A DNA stretch of 64,000 nt from Puffinus mauretanicus. Taxonomy: Eukaryota > Chordata > Aves > Procellariiformes > Procellariidae. The position numbers were made by a program, and so were the translations under genes. Location of the stretch: NCBI GenBank assembly GCA_023333565.1, contig JAJKFH010000209.1, positions 728,001 to 792,000 of the forward strand, written 5' to 3'. This document shows, piece after piece, positions 60,301 to 64,000 of this stretch. Each line of letters begins with the position of its first letter. Within the stretch, counting starts at the first letter, position 1. Under the pieces are notes generated by a model, which worked only from the letters and a program-made list of their open reading frames with translations, searched no databases and was not told where the DNA came from.

Positions 60301-63300
60301 TCTTACTACTAATCTACCACTCAGGGCTATTAGCTGCCTCCCAGTTCAGTGGATATTATTATATCCTGGAGTAGTGATAAAACGGGAGTTACTGGTTTTG
60401 CTTTGCTCTAGAAGTTAATCAGTAGCCCTAAAGGCTGCCTGCTGGATTTTGAGTGGAAAATAAAATTGTTCTGTTTTAGGTTTACCAAGTTAAATTTTCT
60501 TCAGAACACTTACCACTCCCCCTCTCTATGCTGTTGCAGACCATAGCCTAGGAAAAAATAGTGAACATTTTACAGGCAACTGACGTGGGTCTTAGAGCTG
60601 TTTATCACAGCTATGATTTACATCAGTAGTATGTCAAGAGTACGGTATTTTTGCCAAACAGAGTGGTTTTCCTCAGATTTAGTAAAGCGTACACAGTACA
60701 ATCACAGGTGTTCTTTTTTAATTTATTATCTTTTAGTAAGACAAAATATCACTTATGCTCATGTGTAAGTGAGACCACTTACACTCCTGTGAACACAAAC
60801 CTTCTAGGAGTTTTGTAGACATGGTAAATAAGCCCAGCGAGGGAAACGCTATCAAAATGCCAGTGGATTCCAGTTGAAACTGAAACTTTGTGATCTGCAA
60901 AGTACTGAAACAAGCTATAAACTGGCAAACTGGAAACCAAGTTTCCAAGTCAGTTACAGAAACCAAAGTCAGTTACACTGTATATTTAGAATGTTTAAGT
61001 GCCTTTTTTTACCAAAGTGAACTCCAAGTGGATGTCTACCTTGAAAGCTGGCTTTTGGTTTAGATAATACAAAGTTTCTTCAGTTCTTGATCTTCTGGCT
61101 TACAGGTATTTGGTAAAGATTAATAAAACTTATTTCCCAGAAAAAATTGTACCACGTCATAAACGTTCATTATGACAGTGCTTACTCTTAACTTCTGCCA
61201 AACTAAATATATGCTTACATATAAACAAAAGCTGCAGATTACATTAGATGATCCCCTGCTGACACGATCCGCATTCCATAGTGGGGGAAAAAAAACCCAA
61301 ACAAAAAACCAGAAAAAAAAAATCTTTTTTCTTACCCACAAGTACAAGAAAGTGCATTTTTATAAAATATTATACTGTATCTAAGGGTATTAAGCTTTTT
61401 TTAATGAAGTATTGGATTACTAATTTGAAATGTTTGTTTTGAGAAGTTGTACTTCTGAAATCTTCATTTGAAACTGTGGTCTTTACTAATAGTGGTCCTC
61501 TTATAGGAAAAAAGTAGATGGTGTTCAAAATCTGCTGTAGGAGGTTATAGTTTAAGTAACACAGGGATGGCCACATCATCTTTTTGATCTGGTGGAGATG
61601 AATTTTGATTGCCATTGATAATGCTTCCCAAGAATTTGTAGTGGTGTTTTTCTCCAATAAATGGTGTGACAAAAGATGATTCAGGAGGTGAAACCCTTCC
61701 TGAAGTCAAGCTGAAAGTTCAGGATTTTTTTCCTGACCAGAAGTTCACATAAATGCTTTTGCAGCCCTCAAGTATTTCAGTACAACCATAGAGCTGCATA
61801 AACAAATTGTAGAGCTAAAAAATAGTGTGCTGTGGCTTTTACTTTTATGATTTTTCTTTAGTCTCCTCTTTCATGGATCTACTCCCTGCTAACGCTTGCA
61901 ATCCCCGCATAAAATAAGACATAATGCCACTTCATAACTTATTTAGTACATTATTTGAAGAATCACATTCACTACAAGCAAAAGGAGGAGGTGTAAGTAA
62001 ACTTCCAGGAACAGTGAGCCAGTCTAACTTTTAATAAAATTGCTAAATGTCTTTCTACCATTTTATCCGCTGAACAAAGCCATGGTTATAGATAACAATT
62101 ATTGTCATAACTAAAGGTCTGAATGTACATATATATTGTTACTGAAGAGCAATTGAGATAGCAGCATAGTTACAATTGTAGGGTTTTAGTTTATTTTCTT
62201 TTTTTTCACTGCAGCAGGAACTCCAGAAGACAAAATGCGATTATTTCTTATCTATTACATAAGCTCAGCTCAGGCACCTTCAGAGGTATGTATGTTCTTT
62301 ACAGCTTCCAACACCAAATTCTACCACACAGGATTTTTCTATATCGTTTCAGCACTAAATAGGTATTTCTGCTTCTCTTTGAAGCGAAGTATGAAATGCC
62401 CAGGAAATATTAAAACTTTAAATAAATTTTATAGTATTATCAGGAATCTGCTCACAAAGCTTTAGCCACCATTTCGAAGGATATGAATGACTAGTAAGAT
62501 GGAAGATTATCTTCTGAAATATTTAGTTCAGAGCTACTGCAAGACACATCTTGGCATACTTTCTATTATTCTGCTCGACTGCTCAATAGATAAAACAAAA
62601 TGTCGATAAGACTCTTTTCCCTCTGTCCTTTTATATTGCAGAATAATTGTGTGAGTTGACTGGCAGATGAATAAAGGAGAAATGCTTCTTGTGCCAATAT
62701 CTGAATAATTCGGGAAACAATTTCTTAATATTTCTTAATATTTCTTTTGAACTTATGATTATTAATTTCAAGGAAGATTTTTATTATACTGTATAAATAT
62801 TATGTGGTAGAAGAAATATGTTGGGTTAGGCAGAGAGAAAGTATTCTTATAAATGTATGTTAACTCCTCTTCGTTTTTATTATTTGCTGTTGTAACATTT
62901 TACAGAAACCAGTATTCTGTCAGGTTTTTTAAAGATGCTGATATAAAAGACTTCCCATATCTGAAAATGCAAAGGATTTAATTCCACAAATACTGTTAAG
63001 TTTAATGAGAGCTACTCAGAACAAATTGCATTTTAAGTTATGTTTTCATAGTTGGTAGGAGATAGGATTAAGACTCATAATTACTTTTTAACTTTGGTTA
63101 ATGCTATAACTTTACACAGCTTATTTAGTATTTAGATAAGAATATCTTGTCTTTCCACATAAAGAGAGTTAAGAGTAGTTTCAACCTTTTGCAATTCTCC
63201 ACTCATAATTTCAGGTTGATTTGGAGCAGTATAAAAAAGCGTTGATGGATGCAGGTTGTAATCTTGCTCCTTTGAGCTACATAAAACAGTGGAAGTAAGT

Positions 63301-63921
63301 AATTTCTTTTTTCTGCTATGTGAGGCTATAACTGGGTAATTTTACAGAACTCAGCATTGTTATCAAAGAATTATGTGTTACTTCTCATACATCGTAAATT
63401 ATCCTTAAACATTCATTCTGGCATTTTTTGCTGTGATTGTTGTGGTAATACATGCAAATCTTATTTTAAAACTAAACTCCAGTAATGCCAGAATACTTTT
63501 GAATGTGACACATAGCAGTGTACTTAATGATCCAAGACAGAAACAACTTACTGAATTAAATGAAAAGTTGTGCTAGTTCAGACTCTTAAGTTTTTTTGGT
63601 TCATACCAAGGGGCCATCAGTTATTTTAGTTTTACATGGTATCAAAATAAAGCCTTTGTCTTTTAAGTATAAAATCTAATTCCTTTCAGTTCCCTAATTA
63701 TTGTATTTCTAGACAAGAGGGATGCATGTAATAAATAGTTACTTCCTGAAAGAGTTTGAGAAGCAGAAGTTTTTTCACTTTCAGATGACCAGAGTGGAAC
63801 ATTCTACAGCAGTATGTGCCATGAGATAAGCATTTGATTTCTATCCCTGCTTTCACAGGGCTTTCACTAAGATGGCTTCAGCTCCAACCAGCTATGGAAA
63901 CACTACGCCTAAACCTTTGGG
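27326..63921 (+). CDS. SCFD1: Sec1 family domain-containing protein 1 (Sly1), first 18 coding exons, truncated by window end
   Basis: SCFD1/Sly1 is a cytosolic Sec1/Munc18 protein that binds syntaxin-5 and drives SNARE assembly in ER-Golgi and intra-Golgi fusion. Coding exons are 27326-27356, 31743-31813, 32668-32756, 33773-33863, 34700-34822, 36036-36123, 40086-40175, 41397-41452, 42432-42517, 44348-44447, 47736-47875, 48311-48401, 48754-48827, 51093-51174, 58254-58350, 62215-62285, 63215-63294 and 63859-63921. They splice in one frame to 507 residues plus two bases. The remaining C-terminal ~125 residues lie beyond the window. Family landmarks are KRMLNFNV near the N-terminus, [16 protein letters not shown], the [19 protein letters not shown] segment, and the Sec1 signature [20 protein letters not shown] (244-263). 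The start at 27326 gives [10 protein letters not shown], shorter than the Ala-rich mammalian N-terminus. All introns are GT-AG. Confidence 0.95.
29184..29206. repeat. A23 homopolymer run
   Basis: An uninterrupted A run followed by further A-rich sequence, 120 bases upstream of the first recognisable CR1 sequence. It could be a poly(A) remnant of a retroposed copy, but no source sequence is recognised before it. Confidence 0.8.
29325..30852 (+). mobile_element. Decayed CR1 LINE in SCFD1 intron 1
   Basis: Translated fragments in several frames follow CR1 ORF2 order: a CAGGGACAGACTGCAAAGG start, [17 protein letters not shown], a [12 protein letters not shown] stretch (TACCTTGACTTCAGCAAGGC), [11 protein letters not shown] and [11 protein letters not shown], ending in CTGGAGGTTGGACTGG..CCTTTCCAGCC. 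Many stops and indels show great age. Sense to SCFD1. Confidence 0.8.
31743..31813 (+). CDS. SCFD1: SCFD1 exon 2
   Basis: Residues 11-34, [20 protein letters not shown] and PVWK, start of Sec1 domain 1. Acceptor TATTTTCCAG, donor AAG|GTAAGA. Intron 2 (31814-32667) holds T runs only (T16 at 32468-32483). Confidence 0.95.
32668..32756 (+). CDS. SCFD1: SCFD1 exon 3
   Basis: Residues 35-64, [20 protein letters not shown] to ITLHL, the first beta strand and helix of domain 1. Acceptor CTTTCAG, donor CATCT|GTAAGT. Intron 3 (32757-33772) shows nothing recognisable. Confidence 0.96.
33773..33863 (+). CDS. SCFD1: SCFD1 exon 4
   Basis: Residues 64-94, [20 protein letters not shown] and [10 protein letters not shown], the conserved PxVYFxxPT segment of Sec1 domain 1. 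Acceptor CCTTTCAG, donor CAG|GTAACT. Confidence 0.96.
34118..34365 (+). mobile_element. CR1 3' fragment in SCFD1 intron 4
   Basis: Decayed CR1 tail: sequence corresponding to [13 protein letters not shown], then GGAGTCTCCATCCTTGGAGATGTTCAAAAC-type blocks and GGTTGGACTAGG, ending near TTCATATTCTATATGAG. Intron 4 is 33864-34699; the rest of it is unremarkable. Confidence 0.8.
34700..34822 (+). CDS. SCFD1: SCFD1 exon 5
   Basis: Residues 95-135, [20 protein letters not shown] to NAVTQVAK, end of domain 1. Acceptor TCCTTTTAG, donor AAG|GTAAGA, phase 0 at both ends. Intron 5 (34823-36035) has a T20 run at 35971-35990, 45 bases upstream of exon 6. Confidence 0.96.
36036..36123 (+). CDS. SCFD1: SCFD1 exon 6
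   Basis: Residues 136-165, [20 protein letters not shown] and QNKELVSYR, entry to domain 2. Acceptor ATTTCTAG, donor CGTG|GTAAGT. Confidence 0.96.
36124..40085 (+). other. SCFD1: SCFD1 intron 6
   Basis: About 4 kb of mostly unique AT-rich sequence. An ancient CR1-like tail lies at about 38300-38537. A weak resemblance to CR1 ORF2 follows around 38800-39080 but is too decayed to call. Simple A and T runs occur elsewhere. Confidence 0.45.
38300..38537 (+). mobile_element. Ancient CR1-like LINE tail in SCFD1 intron 6
   Basis: The order GTGATGAGCTTAAATTGCAA, CAGATATTAGGAGCACTTTC, TAGATTACCTA, GGGAGGC and CTCCCTTTGGTTCTGTTTTTCTAC follows the CR1/L3-type 3' end with many substitutions. It is older than the copies near G2E3. 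The class is likely, the subfamily unknown. Confidence 0.5.
40086..40175 (+). CDS. SCFD1: SCFD1 exon 7
   Basis: Residues 165-195, [20 protein letters not shown] and [11 protein letters not shown]. Acceptor CTGTTTTAG, donor CTTG|GTAAGT. Intron 7 (40176-41396) has A-rich runs at about 40527-40570 and nothing else recognised. Confidence 0.96.
41397..41452 (+). CDS. SCFD1: SCFD1 exon 8 (micro-sized, 56 nt)
   Basis: Residues 195-213, [19 protein letters not shown], a highly conserved domain 2 segment. Acceptor TTTTATTAG, donor GTG|GTAAGA. Intron 8 (41453-42431) shows nothing recognisable. Confidence 0.95.
42432..42517 (+). CDS. SCFD1: SCFD1 exon 9
   Basis: Residues 214-242, [20 protein letters not shown] to GAGQFS. 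Acceptor CCCCTTCAG, donor TTCAG|GTATGA. Intron 9 (42518-44347) contains only the duplication at 43697-43735. Confidence 0.96.
43697..43735. repeat. Local tandem duplication, period 21
   Basis: GTGCTTAAGGGAAATGGT occurs at 43697-43714 and again at 43718-43735 with a three-base spacer. A recent slippage-type duplication in SCFD1 intron 9. Confidence 0.9.
44348..44447 (+). CDS. SCFD1: SCFD1 exon 10, Sec1 signature
   Basis: Residues 242-275, [20 protein letters not shown] and [14 protein letters not shown], the hallmark Sec1/Munc18 motif in domain 2 (D253, R254 and D257 are typical). Acceptor CTTTTCAG, donor CTG|GTAAGA. Confidence 0.97.
44448..47735 (+). other. SCFD1: SCFD1 intron 10
   Basis: About 3.3 kb of AT-rich sequence. 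I recognise no retroelement, RNA gene or conserved exon in it on either strand. Confidence 0.4.
47736..47875 (+). CDS. SCFD1: SCFD1 exon 11
   Basis: Residues 276-322, [20 protein letters not shown], then [12 protein letters not shown] (298-309), a lysine-rich stretch in the Sly1-specific loop region, then DKFWQKHKG. Acceptor TTTTTTTAG, donor GCAG|GTAAGC. Intron 11 (47876-48310) has nothing recognised. Confidence 0.96.
48311..48401 (+). CDS. SCFD1: SCFD1 exon 12
   Basis: Residues 322-352, [20 protein letters not shown] and [11 protein letters not shown], a helical charged segment of domain 3a. Acceptor GCATTAG, donor CATG|GTAAGT. Intron 12 (48402-48753) is short with nothing recognised. Confidence 0.96.
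48754..48827 (+). CDS. SCFD1: SCFD1 exon 13
   Basis: Residues 353-377, [20 protein letters not shown] and TSAVS. Acceptor AACCCAG, donor GTCAG|GTAAGT. Confidence 0.96.
50600..50693. repeat. Imperfect ATTATTTGACAGAT tandem repeat
   Basis: Variants of ATTATTTGACAGATA recur several times in about 95 bases in SCFD1 intron 13 (48828-51092). It is a degenerate minisatellite-like slippage repeat. Confidence 0.75.
50972..51017 (+). mobile_element. CR1 tail remnant in SCFD1 intron 13
   Basis: AATCCCTTCCAACCCAAACT followed by GTTCTATGATTCTATAA is the last ~45 bases of a CR1 element in sense orientation. It lies about 75 bases before exon 14; nothing further upstream is recognisable as CR1. Confidence 0.65.
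51093..51174 (+). CDS. SCFD1: SCFD1 exon 14
   Basis: Residues 377-404, [20 protein letters not shown] and AVLEHIK. Acceptor AATCTCTTCAG, donor AAAG|GTATGA. The next intron, 7.1 kb, is the longest in the window. Confidence 0.96.
52375..52640. other. GC-richer patch of unknown origin
   Basis: The base composition rises clearly above the flanking AT-rich intron. An 83-codon open frame covers it on the + strand. The predicted protein resembles no family I know. It may be an old insertion or a conserved non-coding element. Confidence 0.3.
54494..54516. repeat. (CT)n microsatellite
   Basis: About eleven uninterrupted CT units in SCFD1 intron 14. The ERERERER stretch of the overlapping minus-strand open frame is a product of this repeat. 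Confidence 0.95.
56902..56942. repeat. T-rich (T)nCC tract
   Basis: Three T runs separated by CC and followed by a G run, in SCFD1 intron 14. A simple polypyrimidine repeat. Confidence 0.9.
58254..58350 (+). CDS. SCFD1: SCFD1 exon 15
   Basis: Residues 405-437, [20 protein letters not shown] and [12 protein letters not shown]. Acceptor CTTAAACAG, donor GATG|GTGAGT. Confidence 0.96.
58351..62214 (+). other. SCFD1: SCFD1 intron 15
   Basis: About 3.9 kb of AT-rich sequence. A TCATAGTATCATAG stretch near 59068 hints at a CR1 tail in antisense but is too short to call. The A-rich run at about 61285-61325 is simple sequence. Nothing else is recognised. Confidence 0.4.
62215..62285 (+). CDS. SCFD1: SCFD1 exon 16, NAGNAG acceptor
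   Basis: Residues 437-460, [20 protein letters not shown] and APSE. The acceptor reads GCAGCAG. The first AG (used here) gives D-A-G-T; the second (exon from 62218) would delete one Ala without shifting the frame. Donor GAG|GTATGT. Intron 16 (62286-63214) shows short TATTTCTTAA repeats near 62728-62752 only. Confidence 0.93.
63215..63294 (+). CDS. SCFD1: SCFD1 exon 17
   Basis: Residues 461-487, [20 protein letters not shown] and SYIKQWK. Acceptor AATTTCAG, donor GGAA|GTAAGT. Intron 17 (63295-63858) has nothing recognised. Confidence 0.96.
63859..63921 (+). CDS. SCFD1: SCFD1 exon 18, last in window
   Basis: Residues 487-508, [20 protein letters not shown] and a split Gly codon. Acceptor TTTCACAG, donor TTGGG|GTATGC. 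The gene continues past 64000. Confidence 0.92.
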
Positions 63922-64000
63922 GTATGCTTTTGATGAATTTTCTGTAAGCCTTTGGGATCTTTTAGCTTATTTTAGTAGTACTGAAAGTGTGATTCGTGCT

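Overview
The window is a stretch of a bird genome holding two neighbouring protein-coding genes on the + strand, both cut into many small exons. The avian assignment rests on CR1 LINE copies ending in the (ATTCTATG)n-type tail, an avian ERV-type LTR family, compact AT-rich introns and CpG-rich promoters. I cannot name the species. There is no bacterial or phage gene, operon or CRISPR array. Most long open frames in other phases are chance, or lie in CpG islands and retroelements.

Gene 1 is G2E3 (G2/M-phase specific E3 ubiquitin ligase), complete. A CpG-rich promoter and a probable non-coding first exon lie in the first ~760 bases. Fourteen coding exons run from 3120 to 20465. They splice in one frame to 702 residues, with three Cys/His-rich PHD/RING-like segments followed by a HECT-type domain. 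The 3' UTR probably runs to about 24820.

Gene 2 is SCFD1 (Sly1, a Sec1/Munc18 protein of ER-Golgi traffic), truncated by the window end. It has a CpG island at about 27025-27870 and a start codon at 27326. Eighteen coding exons up to 63921 give the first ~507 of roughly 630 residues. The two genes are tandem and look functionally independent: one acts in ubiquitin signalling in the cell cycle and DNA damage response, the other in SNARE-mediated membrane fusion.

Mobile DNA explains most of the remaining recognisable structure. Intron 5 of G2E3 (6649-8382) holds a degraded solo LTR. Intron 13 (15682-19390) holds a young antisense CR1 inserted inside an older antisense CR1. The intergenic spacer is largely a sense CR1 that was later split by a 505-bp solo LTR with a 5-bp target duplication. 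SCFD1 intron 1 (27357-31742) carries a decayed CR1, and smaller CR1 tails lie in its introns 4, 6 and 13. The two young CR1 copies are in opposite orientation and bracket the last two exons of G2E3. The other introns show only simple repeats and AT-rich unique sequence.

I found no undescribed biological system. The points most worth checking are a CHR-type cell-cycle element in the G2E3 promoter, the missing HECT cysteine, the inverted CR1 pair, a NAGNAG acceptor in SCFD1, and a YY1 motif overlapping the SCFD1 start codon. Exon boundaries were set by eye from splice signals, reading-frame continuity and recalled family sequence, without an alignment program.
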